Positions 1-8,189 of a stretch of DNA of 64,000 nucleotides are shown piece by piece (positions within the stretch are counted from its first letter, which is position 1; every line of letters starts with the position of its first letter). The DNA comes from Solirubrum puertoriconensis (GTDB taxonomy: Bacteria > Bacteroidota > Bacteroidia > Cytophagales > Hymenobacteraceae). Location: positions 248,001 to 312,000 of the forward strand of contig NZ_LNAL01000003.1 in NCBI RefSeq assembly GCF_001483135.1, read 5' to 3'. Made by a program: the position numbers and the translations under genes. Under the pieces are notes generated by a model. That model saw only the letters and a list, made by a program, of their open reading frames with translations, was not told the DNA's origin and made no database searches.

Positions 1-1
1 G

Positions 2-757
2 GCTGCGTACTGCGCCAAGGCCGGCCTGCCTGCCACCGTGGTAATGCCGCGCCACACGCCCAAAGCCTTTCGGGAGGAGTGCTACTGGTATGGCGCCGAT
101 GTGCAATTGGTCGATGGCCTCATCAACGACTGCGCGGCCCAGGTGCGGCAAATCAACGCCGATGGCCACTTGCTTGATGTATCGACGCTGAAGGAGCCGT
201 ACCGCATTGAGGGCAAAAAAACCATGGGCTACGAAATTGCCGAGCAGCTGCAGTGGCAATTGCCCGACGTGATAGTGTACCCTGCGGGCGGCGGCACCGG
301 GCTCATCGGCATCTGGAAAGCTTTCGAGGAGATGAAAGCCCTGGGTTGGCTGGCGCCTGATGCCAAGCTGCCGCGCATGGTGGCTGTGCAAGCCACCAAT
401 TGCTGCCCGCTGATCGAGACCATAGCCGGCAATCAGCCCAACAGCCAGCACTACAACGGCCGCCCCACCATTGCCAACGGCTTGGCAGTGCCACGCCCCC
501 TAGGCGAGGCCCTGATGCTGCAAGTACTCGAGCAGTCGGACGGAACGGCCTTGAGTATCAGCGACGACGAAATGGTAGAAGGTATGCGCGAACTGGGCCG
601 CTCCGAGGGCTTGTTTGTGGCGCCCGAAGGCGCCGCCGTGTGGATGGCCACCCGCAAGCTGCTGACAAGCGGCTGGCTGCGCGCCGGCGAGCAGGTGTTG
701 CTGCTAAACACCGGCTCAGGTCAGAAGTACCTCGACAACGTAGAGGGCAGGTATTAG
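2..757 (+). CDS. thrC: Threonine synthase, 3' part (5' end outside window)
   Basis: The reading frame is open from the window edge, so only the last 251 residues are visible. The protein belongs to the fold-type II PLP family. A glycine-rich phosphate-binding loop (YPAGGGTGLIG) lies mid-protein and a C-terminal NTGSGQKYLD motif closes the fold. I read it as threonine synthase, which converts O-phosphohomoserine to threonine; the long segment after the loop fits the thrC-type enzyme better than catabolic threonine dehydratase. The PLP-binding lysine lies upstream of the window and cannot be checked. No partner gene follows: the next 295 bases hold a repeat element. Family confidence is high; choosing threonine synthase over another fold-type II enzyme is less certain. 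Confidence 0.8.
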   Translation, partial: AAYCAKAGLPATVVMPRHTPKAFREECYWYGADVQLVDGLINDCAAQVRQINADGHLLDVSTLKEPYRIEGKKTMGYEIAEQLQWQLPDVIVYPAGGGTGLIGIWKAFEEMKALGWLAPDAKLPRMVAVQATNCCPLIETIAGNQPNSQHYNGRPTIANGLAVPRPLGEALMLQVLEQSDGTALSISDDEMVEGMRELGRSEGLFVAPEGAAVWMATRKLLTSGWLRAGEQVLLLNTGSGQKYLDNVEGRY

Positions 758-793
758 CCATAGCTGCCGGAGCTTCGTCGGCCAACACCCGCC

Positions 794-1011
794 CGTCCTG
801 CTGAACGCAGTCGAAGCATTTCTATGGCTTCTTAAGCGCACATCAGCACCTTCTTCTCTAGAGTGTCATGCTGAGCTTGTCGAAGCATCTCGCGTGCTTC
901 GTTGCAGTCAACCTAGCCCGTCATGCCGAGCGGCAGGCGAGATATTTCGCCTACTGATGCTGGAAAGAATATGCTATCCGACGAGATGTTTCGGCTGCGC
1001 CTCTGCATGAC
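794..1011. repeat. REP-like intergenic repeat with inverted ends
   Basis: The gap between thrC and the M28 peptidase has no credible gene. It holds several related units of the form GTCATGCTGAGC-x-GTCGAAGCATCTC: one at 865-891, a degenerate one at 794-821, and a shortened GTCATGCCGAG unit at 920-930. A reversed copy ends GCATGAC at 1005-1011, so the stretch from 865 to 1011 has inverted ends. From memory, this motif is dispersed between genes in Hymenobacter-type genomes. The likely nature is a REP/MITE-like non-coding element. Confidence 0.65.
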
Positions 1012-1052
1012 GACCTAGGAAAAGCGGTAGATAAATTAGCCCATTTATAGCT

Positions 1053-2054
1053 GTGCGTATTAGTTGGCGCCCTTGGTGGTTGATACTGATTTTATTGGCC
1101 TTAGGGGCCGGTGGGTGGTTGCTCGGTAAGCTTCGGAATGGTTCTTTGCCGTATAGCCTATCCGCAAGCAACCAAGCCAACGCACCTATGCGCGCCAACC
1201 AAGAGCGGCTCTATGCCGATGTCAAGTTCCTGACCTCGCTGCAGCCGGCCCGCAACTACCGCAACCTCACTTCGCTCAACCAAGCGGCCGACTACATCCG
1301 CACCGAATTCGAAAAGTTGGGCTGCCCCGTGGAGGAGCAGTCATTTAAGGCCGATGGCCGCCAGTACCGCAACATCATTGCCACGTTCGGCCCCGCCGAT
1401 GCCGAGCGCATTGTTATCGGGGCGCACTACGATGTGTTTGGTGAGCAGCCCGGCGCCGACGACAACGCCTCGGCCGTAGCGGGCCTGCTCGAAACCGGGC
1501 GCCTGCTGCGGGAGATGCAGGCCAGCCTGCCCCCCGACCGCCGCATCGACCTGGTAGCTTTTCCCAACGAAGAGCCGCCGTACTTCGCCTCGGAGTACAT
1601 GGGCAGCGCCGTGCACGCCAAATCGTTGCACGATGCGGGCGTAACCGTGCGCGCCATGATCTGCTACGAAATGATTGGCTACTTCAGCGACGAGCCCGGT
1701 TCGCAGCGCTTCCCCACCGAAAACCTAGCCGAGCTGTACCCCAACACCGGCAACTTTATTACGGTGGTGGGCCGCGATGGGCAGGAGATGTTTACGCAGC
1801 GTGTGCAGCAACTTATGCGTGCCAAAGCCGAGGTGGATGTGCAGCGCATCAACCTCTCGGCCAAAGCGGGTTTGGCGGGCCTGTCGGATCAGCGCAACTA
1901 CTGGCCCTACGGCTGGAATGCCGTGATGATTAACGATACGGCCTTTCTGCGCAACCCCAACTACCACGAAACCACCGACACCATCGACACACTCGATTTT
2001 CGCCGCATGGCAGAGGTTGTAAACGGTGTGTTGAATGCTGCCCTGAACTTATAA
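1053..2054 (+). CDS. M28 family metallopeptidase, membrane-anchored or exported
   Basis: 333 residues with a GTG start; no in-frame ATG gives a better N-terminus. Residues 8-25 form a hydrophobic segment (signal anchor or uncleaved signal), so the enzyme probably acts outside the cytoplasmic membrane. The zinc-peptidase M28 signature is complete: HYD near residue 125 (first metal ligand), ADDNASA near 135 (bridging Asp), NEE near 172 (catalytic Glu plus ligand), and a late His in NYHETTDTID. M28 enzymes are aminopeptidases or carboxypeptidases; the exact substrate cannot be read from sequence. The 3' end overlaps the convergent alkB-like gene by 6 bases. Confidence 0.85.
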   Translation: MRISWRPWWLILILLALGAGGWLLGKLRNGSLPYSLSASNQANAPMRANQERLYADVKFLTSLQPARNYRNLTSLNQAADYIRTEFEKLGCPVEEQSFKADGRQYRNIIATFGPADAERIVIGAHYDVFGEQPGADDNASAVAGLLETGRLLREMQASLPPDRRIDLVAFPNEEPPYFASEYMGSAVHAKSLHDAGVTVRAMICYEMIGYFSDEPGSQRFPTENLAELYPNTGNFITVVGRDGQEMFTQRVQQLMRAKAEVDVQRINLSAKAGLAGLSDQRNYWPYGWNAVMINDTAFLRNPNYHETTDTIDTLDFRRMAEVVNGVLNAALNL

Positions 2055-3146
2055 AACGGCATAGGTGCGCGTACGGTCGTCCATCACGTGGTGCCACAAA
2101 GGCGGCACCATGGCCAGCAGCAGCATAGTCGGGTAGCCTGCCGGCATTTGGGGGCTGCTGAGCTGGTAGCGCAAGGCATGGTACGGCCGCGAAGCCAGGT
2201 AATGGTGGTCGGAGTGCCGCGTTAGCTCATACAGCAAAATCCGACCTAGGGGCTGTTCGGCATTCCAGGAGTGGTGGGGCTGCACCCGCTCGTACACCCC
2301 GGGTCGCACTTCCCGGCGCTGCAGGCCGTAGTGCTCCACGTAGTTTACGGCCTCAAGCAACGCGCCGCCCAAAAACGCCACTGCCACAAAGCCCACGGCT
2401 GCCTGCCAACCTAGGGCACCGCCAACGCCCAGCACCGCCAGCAGCTGCAGCAACTGAAAGCGCAGCATCTGGTTGTGCCACGGGTGCCATACCGGTTGCG
2501 CGGCGCGTTGCAGGCGGGTAGCCTCGAGCTGCCATGCCGAGCGCCAGCCGCCCCACATCGAGCGAAGCACAAACGGGTAGAGGCTTTCGCCAAACCGCGC
2601 GGTAGCCGAATCGAGAGGTGTGCCCACATGCCTGTGGTGCCCGCGGTTGTGCTCGATGAAGAAGTGCAGGTACAGGCTGCTGAGCAGCAGGGTTTGCGCC
2701 AGCAGTTGCTCCAGCCGGTTGGCGCGGTGCCCAAGCTCGTGCGCCACGTTGATGCCCAGCACCCCGCAGCAAATACCCTGGCTAGCGGTAAGCCCGGCCA
2801 GCTCGGCTGGGCTAAGGGGTTGCACGCTCAGCGTGTGGAGGTACCAGCCCAACAAGCCGTACTGCAGGGGCACATTCAAGTATAGCAGCCCATCGAACAC
2901 CCATGCGTAAGCCGCCGATGTGGTAGCTGGCTCTTCGGGTTGGGGCTTGAGTCTAGGTAATACCCACTGCTCCAGCAAAGGCACTAGGCCAAATACCACC
3001 ACTGGCGTAAGCCACGCCCATGCGCCGTGCCACAGCAAGCCCAACGCTGCGCACACAGGCACAATGTAAGCCAACATGTAGCGTAAGTCGCGCAGCTGCA
3101 TAAACTCGGCAATAGCTTGAAGGCTATACGTAAGATAATGCGACAA
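2049..3146 (-). CDS. alkB: AlkB-type membrane fatty acid/alkane hydroxylase
   Basis: 365 residues with several membrane segments in the first 130 residues and around 230-265. All histidine boxes of the integral-membrane di-iron alkane 1-monooxygenase family are present: HELGH (136-140), EHNRGHH (165-171), NYVEHYG (268-274) and RHSDHH (310-315). The NYxEHYG and RHSDHH boxes are diagnostic for AlkB-like enzymes rather than fatty-acid desaturases. The reaction would be terminal hydroxylation of an alkane or alkyl chain. No rubredoxin or rubredoxin reductase gene lies beside it, so the electron donor must be encoded elsewhere, and the natural substrate could be another alkyl chain. The gene stands alone, convergent with the M28 peptidase. 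Confidence 0.85.
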   Translation of the reverse strand: MSHYLTYSLQAIAEFMQLRDLRYMLAYIVPVCAALGLLWHGAWAWLTPVVVFGLVPLLEQWVLPRLKPQPEEPATTSAAYAWVFDGLLYLNVPLQYGLLGWYLHTLSVQPLSPAELAGLTASQGICCGVLGINVAHELGHRANRLEQLLAQTLLLSSLYLHFFIEHNRGHHRHVGTPLDSATARFGESLYPFVLRSMWGGWRSAWQLEATRLQRAAQPVWHPWHNQMLRFQLLQLLAVLGVGGALGWQAAVGFVAVAFLGGALLEAVNYVEHYGLQRREVRPGVYERVQPHHSWNAEQPLGRILLYELTRHSDHHYLASRPYHALRYQLSSPQMPAGYPTMLLLAMVPPLWHHVMDDRTRTYAVL

Positions 3147-3407
3147 GCGACTGAAAGCAATGCTTTTTATCAGCCACTGGAGGGGTGTTTACATAGTGTT
3201 CGGTATTTAGCAGAGGGTGTATTGATTATAGGGGGGTAATAGCAAATATAATGTATTTTTTGAGACTATTATCCCTATTTAACAAGGGGTGTATAACCAT
3301 ATCATACATATTTTGCTGGATATGCCTATAAAACTTGAGAGTGTTCTTGTTGCAATAGATATTTCGTGAATACATTAGCTAGTGCAGGTAACTAGCCCAC
3401 GCCTCTT

Positions 3408-4784
3408 ATGCCAACCACTACGCCAAAATTGTCCTTTGCTCGTGTAGCCCTAGGTGGGTTGCTGCTGAGTGCAATGATTGCAGCCGCTACGCCTGCCGCA
3501 CACCCGGTAGCCCTGCCCGGCTCGCTAAGTGCTGCCGACATAGCCTGGATGCTAACGGCCACCGCCATGGTGCTGATCATGACGCCGGGGCTGTCGTTTT
3601 TCTACGCGGGTATGGTGCGGCCTAAAAACGTCATCAGCACCATGCTACAAAGCTTTGTGGCCCTGGGTGTCATCACGCTGGTGTTCTACTTTGTTGGTTT
3701 CTCGCTGGCCTACGGCGACTCGTGGCACGGCATCATCGGCTCACCGTTTACCTATGCTTTGCTGCGTGGGGTGGGCACGGCGCCGCACCCGGTGTTGTCG
3801 CCTACTATCCCGTTTATCTTGTACTTCGCCTTTCAGCTGAAGTTTGCCATTATCACGCCAGCCCTAATTACCGGCTCGTTTGCCGAGCGGGTACGCTTCA
3901 AAGGCTACTTGGCTTTCATGGTACTGTTTTGCCTGTTCATCTACTGCCCACTGGCGCACTGGACGTGGCACCCCGAAGGCTTCTTGCGCCGCTGGGGCGT
4001 GCTCGATTTTGCCGGTGGTACGGTGGTGCACATTTCGGCGGGCATTGCGGCGCTGGCTGGGGCCATGGTGCTAGGGCCGCGCACTACGCACCGCAAGTCG
4101 TCGTTCTCAACGCCTAACGTACCGTACGTGCTGCTCGGCACGGGTTTGCTGTGGTTTGGCTGGTTTGGCTTCAACGCAGGCTCGGCCCTAGGTGCCAACG
4201 AGCTGGCCGTAACGGCTTTCGTGAACACCAACCTGGCTTCGGCGGCGGCGTTGTTTGCCTGGCTGCTGGTAGAGGTGGTGCGCGGTGGCAAGCCCACGGC
4301 CGTGGGTGCTTGCACCGGCGCCGTGGTAGGGCTGGTGGCTATTACGCCCGCGGCCGGCTACGTAAGCTACGGCCAAAGCGTACTGTTCGGCGTGCTGGCG
4401 GCGCTTATCAGCCACGCGGCGGTGCACTGGCAAAACTCCCGCACCACCATCGACGATACCCTTGATGTATTTCCGTGCCACGGCCTAGGTGGCATTGTGG
4501 GCATGCTGCTCACGGGCGTATTTGCCGACAAGGTGGGCCTGATACATGGCACCGCCACGGTGTTTGGCTACCACGTGCTGGGCTTGCTGATTGTGGTGGG
4601 TTACTCGTTTGGCGGCGCTTGGGCGCTGCTGAAGCTAACGGACCGCTTTTTTGCCCTGCGCGTGAAAGCCGCCGACGAAGACCTAGGACTCGACCTGAGT
4701 CAGCACGAAGAATCGACGTACCACGTGGATGAGGATTTTGAGCGCACCTACCGCAAGGAGCTGCAAGCCTCCAGGGTTGGGTAA
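3408..4784 (+). CDS. amt: Ammonium transporter, Amt/MEP/Rh family
   Basis: 458 residues. A signal-like first segment (about residues 14-30) is followed by the eleven-helix Amt core. Family hallmarks are visible: MTPGLSFFYAGMVRPKN in the first core helices, and the two pore histidines in LAHW (His184) and PCHGLGG (His358). The C-terminal tail ends in a conserved LDLSQHEESTYH segment, the part that contacts PII proteins in this family. No glnK/PII gene adjoins, unlike many proteobacterial amt loci. Upstream (3190-3400) is an AT-rich 200-base stretch that probably carries the promoter and nitrogen-control signals; I find no clean TAnnTTTG there. A strong hairpin terminator lies about 80 bases after the stop. 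Confidence 0.93.
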   Translation: MPTTTPKLSFARVALGGLLLSAMIAAATPAAHPVALPGSLSAADIAWMLTATAMVLIMTPGLSFFYAGMVRPKNVISTMLQSFVALGVITLVFYFVGFSLAYGDSWHGIIGSPFTYALLRGVGTAPHPVLSPTIPFILYFAFQLKFAIITPALITGSFAERVRFKGYLAFMVLFCLFIYCPLAHWTWHPEGFLRRWGVLDFAGGTVVHISAGIAALAGAMVLGPRTTHRKSSFSTPNVPYVLLGTGLLWFGWFGFNAGSALGANELAVTAFVNTNLASAAALFAWLLVEVVRGGKPTAVGACTGAVVGLVAITPAAGYVSYGQSVLFGVLAALISHAAVHWQNSRTTIDDTLDVFPCHGLGGIVGMLLTGVFADKVGLIHGTATVFGYHVLGLLIVVGYSFGGAWALLKLTDRFFALRVKAADEDLGLDLSQHEESTYHVDEDFERTYRKELQASRVG

Positions 4785-4866
4785 CAAGTATTCGTGCGCG
4801 CCCGCTGCTCCGGAGAATGGGAAACTCGGGGCCGCACGAACCTAGGGGGAAGGTGTAGAAGGGAGA

Positions 4867-4897
4867 AAAGCCGCCAGCGGGGAAACTGGCGGCTTTT
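4867..4897 (+). terminator. Intrinsic terminator after amt
   Basis: A perfect 12-bp stem (AAAAGCCGCCAG, 4867-4878, with its complement at 4886-4897) and a 7-nt loop. The stem end supplies TTTT, followed by cgtttt. It sits between amt and the opposing DUF167 gene and could serve both strands. Confidence 0.85.
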
Positions 4898-5054
4898 CGT
4901 TTTCTGCGGTCCGCGGTTCAATGCTCACTGTGTTTGAAAGCAAACCAGTGCCGCTTGCAGCTTTGTGGTGTTGGGTGGCTAAACGCTATGAGTTTTGGCA
5001 CAGGCAACCATATGGCTAGCTCAGCGCCCTCAGCCACGATCTAAGGGGAGGCGG

Positions 5055-5324
5055 CTATTGCGCGTGGGCAAGCAAGGCGCTGCGCAGCTCCGCATCGGAA
5101 AGGCCGGGTACATCAACCTTTTTGAACGGCGCCGTGTGGCCGCTGAGCAGGGTAAGGCTGCTGCGGGGTTGGGCCAGCACCTCGGCCAAAAACCGCAGCA
5201 AGCAGTCGTTGGCTTTGCCATCCTGCGCAGGGGCGTTCAGCCGAATGGTAATGCTGCCATCGGGCGCTAGCACAAGGGCGTTGTGGCAGGCGTTGGGTTT
5301 GGCTTTGAGGTGCAGGGTGGCCAT
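5055..5324 (-). CDS. DUF167/YggU family protein
   Basis: 89 residues, full length for the DUF167 (YggU) family. Recognisable features are the central DGKAND segment (around residue 35), a following helix with FLAEVL, and the LTLLSGHTAPFKKVDV strand-turn-strand that ends the fold. The biochemical function of the family is not established. It is the last gene of a minus-strand run (endonuclease III homologue, small membrane protein, DUF167), 6 bases after the stop of the small membrane protein. Confidence 0.85.
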   Translation of the reverse strand: MATLHLKAKPNACHNALVLAPDGSITIRLNAPAQDGKANDCLLRFLAEVLAQPRSSLTLLSGHTAPFKKVDVPGLSDAELRSALLAHAQ

Positions 5325-5330
5325 GCCGGG

Positions 5331-5534
5331 CTAGGTGGTGGGCGAGTTGTAGGCGTCGTACACGTTCCAGGCCCACACGGCAAAAGGAACAATTATCGTC
5401 CACCAAAGCAAAAAGCCCACCACACCGCTGATTACCCAAATAACCACGGCTTTCAGAATCTGCCCTTTGATGAGCTGGCCCAAGCCCGGGAATATAGCCG
5501 ACAGCAAAGCCGGCATGCCGTAAGTAGGTTTCAT
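5331..5534 (-). CDS. Small TM2-like membrane protein
   Basis: 67 residues starting at MKPTYGMPALLSA. Longer in-frame starts run back into the neighbouring gene and give an unlikely Cys/Arg-rich N-terminus. The sequence has a loop-like IFPGLGQLIKGQ motif followed by two hydrophobic helices (about residues 24-40 and 43-58) and a polar YDAYN tail. The PGLGQ-x-KGQ motif before paired helices resembles TM2/DUF5683-type small membrane proteins, whose function is unknown. It lies 31 bases after the endonuclease III gene in the same direction. Confidence 0.65.
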   Translation of the reverse strand: MKPTYGMPALLSAIFPGLGQLIKGQILKAVVIWVISGVVGFLLWWTIIVPFAVWAWNVYDAYNSPTT

Positions 5535-5565
5535 GGCTGAAGAGGAAAGAAGGTAATACGTATGC

Positions 5566-6312
5566 TTACGCAGCCGGTGCCATCGAAGTGCTGCCGCGTA
5601 GCTGTTGGCCGGTGGGGCACACATCGAGCAGCACGCAACGGCCACACGCCGGCGAGCGGTAATAGCAGCACTTTTGCCCATGAAACATCAGGGCCTCGTG
5701 GTGGTCATACACCAGCTGCGCATCCCAATCGGGTGGCAACAAGGCCTCAAGCAGCGCGTGCGAGGCTTCAGTGCCTACTTTGGGGCCGATGAGACCTAGG
5801 CGTTGGGCTACGCGGTGGTGGTGGCTATCGACGGGCATGGCCGGGCGGCGCAGCGTACTGAATAGCAGCGTGGCCGCGCTGGTTTTGGGCCCCACGCCGG
5901 GCAAGGTTTCAAGCCACTCACGGGCTTCGGGTACGGGCAGCTCACCCAGGAACTCGAGTGCCAGGTGCCCTTGCAGTCGCTCGGTTAGCTCGCGCAATAT
6001 GGCCTGTATGCGCGGGGCCTTTTGCTCGGGCCAGGTGCACGGGCTGATGGCTTCTTCGACTTCGGCCGTGGGAGCATCGCGCACTTCGGCCCAGGTAGTA
6101 AACCGGGCCCGCAGCTGTTGGTAAGCCCGGTGCGAATCCTGGTTGCGCGTGCGGTGCGACAATACGGCGCTGATCAGCTCGCTCATAGGGTCTTTCACGC
6201 TGAAAAACCGGAAGGGTGCCCCGTAGAGCTGGCACAACCGCTCGTGCGCTAGCAACGCCAGCGCTTGGCGGTGCGCAAAGTCGGTATCGGGAGTTGGTAT
6301 GGCGGCAGACAC
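5566..6312 (-). CDS. nth: Endonuclease III-like DNA glycosylase/AP lyase
   Basis: 248 residues with HhH-GPD architecture. The hairpin LPGVGPKTSA carries the lysine that attacks the damaged base, VDSHHHR supplies the catalytic Asp, and near the C-terminus C-x6-C-x2-C-x5-C coordinates a 4Fe-4S cluster. The family removes oxidised pyrimidines from DNA in base excision repair. The protein is slightly longer than E. coli Nth (about 211 residues), with extra residues at both ends. A canonical Nth is usually more conserved, so this may be a divergent paralogue with a different lesion preference. Confidence 0.85.
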   Translation of the reverse strand: MSAAIPTPDTDFAHRQALALLAHERLCQLYGAPFRFFSVKDPMSELISAVLSHRTRNQDSHRAYQQLRARFTTWAEVRDAPTAEVEEAISPCTWPEQKAPRIQAILRELTERLQGHLALEFLGELPVPEAREWLETLPGVGPKTSAATLLFSTLRRPAMPVDSHHHRVAQRLGLIGPKVGTEASHALLEALLPPDWDAQLVYDHHEALMFHGQKCCYYRSPACGRCVLLDVCPTGQQLRGSTSMAPAA

Positions 6313-6421
6313 AGCTTGGCAAACGCAAGAGCCGGCTGCGCGGTTGGCCTAGGCTCCAAAAACCAAGGCCGGCCCCTAGGTGGGTACCGGCCATGGTGTG
6401 GGAGGGAAAAAGGGGTGGCGC

Positions 6422-7333
6422 TTAGCGCGTGGCTGCCCCGGAGTAGTTGTACATCTGCACGGCTTGCTTCAGCTTGTTGGCCTGCGAGCCGCTCACGAAG
6501 GTGGGCACCAGCAACACCGGCACCGAAATGAACACCAGCGGCGAAATGCGCTGCGCGTTGCCGCTGAAAGTGTTCAGCATACCCGCCACCAGCATACCGC
6601 CGCCCACAATGTAGCCCGCGGTGCTGATGCGCTTGAGGCGAGCCGCATCGCGCAATAGCTCCGAGCTGCCGGGGTTATCGGAAAGTGCCACGCTCAGGTT
6701 GCGCAGGTTCATGTCCTGAATCGGGCCGCCATCCTTGCTGAAGTACTCCGTTTTCACGGTGCGGTAGCCACCGCCGTAGGGGTAGCCGCCGTAGCCCCAC
6801 GGGCTACCAAAACCGTAGCGGCCCATGCCGTAGCCGTAGGGCCCGTAGCCCCAAGGCCCGCCACCAAAGCCCCCCGGCGACCACGACTGCGAGGTGATGG
6901 AATACGTGCTGATGCGGCCTTGCTTTTCGCGGCGCAGGGTAGCTTCGCGCCGCGAGCCCGGCAGCGTGGTACGAACGTAGTGGCCCGTTTCGTCCTGGTA
7001 AAATTTAATCTGATCCAGATCGAAACGCTGTTGGCCGTTGAGCAGCAGGTACGAGCGGCCAATTACCGGCTGGCGCATCTCTACATCGTCGGCGGCATAT
7101 ACCTGGCCCGATTTCAGGCCGATGCGGTAGCGCGGTTGTGGTGCTTGCTGTGGCGGAGCCACTTGAGCTGGGGCAGGCTGAGCTGGTGCGGGTGCCGGCG
7201 TAGCTACGCTCTGGCGCACGGTGTCGGCTACGGAAGGAGGCGTGCTCAGCTGGCGCGGGGCATCCTGCGCCACGGCAGCAGCCGCGGAGGCGCCGGCAAG
7301 GCCGGCGGCGAGCAACATTGAACGAATGTTCAT
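6422..7333 (-). CDS. Exported Gly/Tyr-rich protein of unknown function
   Basis: 303 residues. A signal peptide (about residues 1-22, ending AAAAVAQ) is followed by a Pro/Ala/Gln linker (about 30-65), a compact region with YRIGLKSGQVYAADDVE that looks like a small beta fold, then a Gly/Tyr/Pro-rich stretch of about 40 residues (around 155-195). Two hydrophobic segments (about 240-258 and 267-284) end the protein. I do not recognise the family. The signal and C-terminal hydrophobic helices suggest an envelope protein. It is a single gene upstream of the nth group, with a 108-base gap. Confidence 0.7.
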   Translation of the reverse strand: MNIRSMLLAAGLAGASAAAAVAQDAPRQLSTPPSVADTVRQSVATPAPAPAQPAPAQVAPPQQAPQPRYRIGLKSGQVYAADDVEMRQPVIGRSYLLLNGQQRFDLDQIKFYQDETGHYVRTTLPGSRREATLRREKQGRISTYSITSQSWSPGGFGGGPWGYGPYGYGMGRYGFGSPWGYGGYPYGGGYRTVKTEYFSKDGGPIQDMNLRNLSVALSDNPGSSELLRDAARLKRISTAGYIVGGGMLVAGMLNTFSGNAQRISPLVFISVPVLLVPTFVSGSQANKLKQAVQMYNYSGAATR

Positions 7334-7645
7334 GAGTGGAGGGCGTGAACGAACAGGTGAATACCGTTAGGAAACGTTCGGATCGGGGGCGGTTGCATAC
7401 AGCGCCGCGCCGCGCGGCCGAAAAGTAATGCCGGAGCCAAGTTGCCGCAAAAAACCGGCCAGTGCCCCGTGCTTTTCGAAACCACAACGGCAGGGTAACT
7501 CGTTCCGCGGGCCAAACTCCTTTTTAATCCCATACGTTGCTGCTTCTCACTACGATGCAGAGGCTTGCAATGAACGGGTAAGTGGCCCGGTTGCGGAGCT
7601 TATCAGGGGCCAAGATGTGATAAAAGTAGGATAAGCATAACCCTG
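7334..7645. other. Intergenic region without a recognisable gene
   Basis: About 310 bases between the Gly/Tyr-rich protein and the long hairpin. Short open frames here are shadows without family features. It presumably carries the promoter of the 6422-7333 gene, but I find no clear TAnnTTTG on the minus strand. Confidence 0.5.
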
Positions 7646-7697
7646 CCAACGGCAACGGGGCCGCCGAAAGCTAATTCGGCGGCCCCGTTGCCGTTGG
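7646..7697. terminator. Perfect 23-bp hairpin after the response regulator
   Basis: Arms 7646-7668 and 7675-7697 pair without a mismatch around a 6-nt loop (AGCTAA). It starts 20 bases after the response-regulator stop. There is no T-run on either side, so it is not a textbook intrinsic terminator. It is one of four hairpins of almost identical size in this window (see findings). Confidence 0.75.
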
Positions 7698-7717
7698 TAA
7701 GTACGTTACTACACGCT

Positions 7718-8134
7718 CTACTCAGGCTTGAGCAAGGTTTCGAGCAGGCTCATGCTGTCGATCATGTCGCGCGTGTTCTCGAAGTCGATGGGCTTTACGA
7801 TGTAGCCACGCACGTTGTGTTGCTCGGCCTGCATGCGGTCGATGTCCATCTCGGAGGTGGTGGTGATGAACACCGGAATGTGGCGCAGTTCCTCGTGCGT
7901 GTTTAGCTCAGCCAGAAACTCGTGCCCGTTCATTTTGGGCATGTTCAGGTCGAGTAGAATTACCTCGGGCAGTGGCCGAATGGGTTCGACGCCGTTCAGG
8001 CCCAGCAGCATATCCAAGGCTTCGAGCCCGTTGAAGGCTGTGTAAAGCTTGTGCGGAACGCTGAACTTCTCGAACGACTTCTGCACGGTCATTGTGTCGA
8101 AAAAGTCGTCTTCTACTAGCAGAACTGAACGCAT
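7718..8134 (-). CDS. Single-domain response regulator (CheY-like receiver)
   Basis: 138 residues, one receiver domain and no output domain. The acidic pocket is VEDD (residues 7-10), the phosphorylated Asp is in ILLDLNMPKMNG (Asp62), and ITTTSEMD and a late KPID supply the switch Thr and Lys. It lies 55 bases downstream of the CHASE3 histidine kinase, its likely phosphodonor. Such stand-alone receivers in the style of Rcp1 usually act by protein contact or in a phosphorelay. A TACCTTTG box at 8158-8165 could give it a promoter of its own. Confidence 0.9.
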   Translation of the reverse strand: MRSVLLVEDDFFDTMTVQKSFEKFSVPHKLYTAFNGLEALDMLLGLNGVEPIRPLPEVILLDLNMPKMNGHEFLAELNTHEELRHIPVFITTTSEMDIDRMQAEQHNVRGYIVKPIDFENTRDMIDSMSLLETLLKPE

Positions 8135-8157
8135 CGGGAAAGGAGGTGGTGAGGAAA

Positions 8158-8165
8158 CAAAGGTA
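8158..8165 (-). promoter_or_regulatory. -7 box for the response regulator
   Basis: TACCTTTG on the minus strand, 23 bases before the response-regulator start and just downstream of the kinase stop. It matches the Bacteroidota -7 consensus TAnnTTTG. No good TTTG lies 19-21 bases upstream. Confidence 0.45.
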
Positions 8166-8189
8166 AGGTACTGTTGCCGCAGCCCTAGG

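Noticed and set aside
3309-3315. TATTTTG as the amt promoter -7 box
   Set aside because: One base short of the TAnnTTTG pattern, and no TTTG at the right distance.
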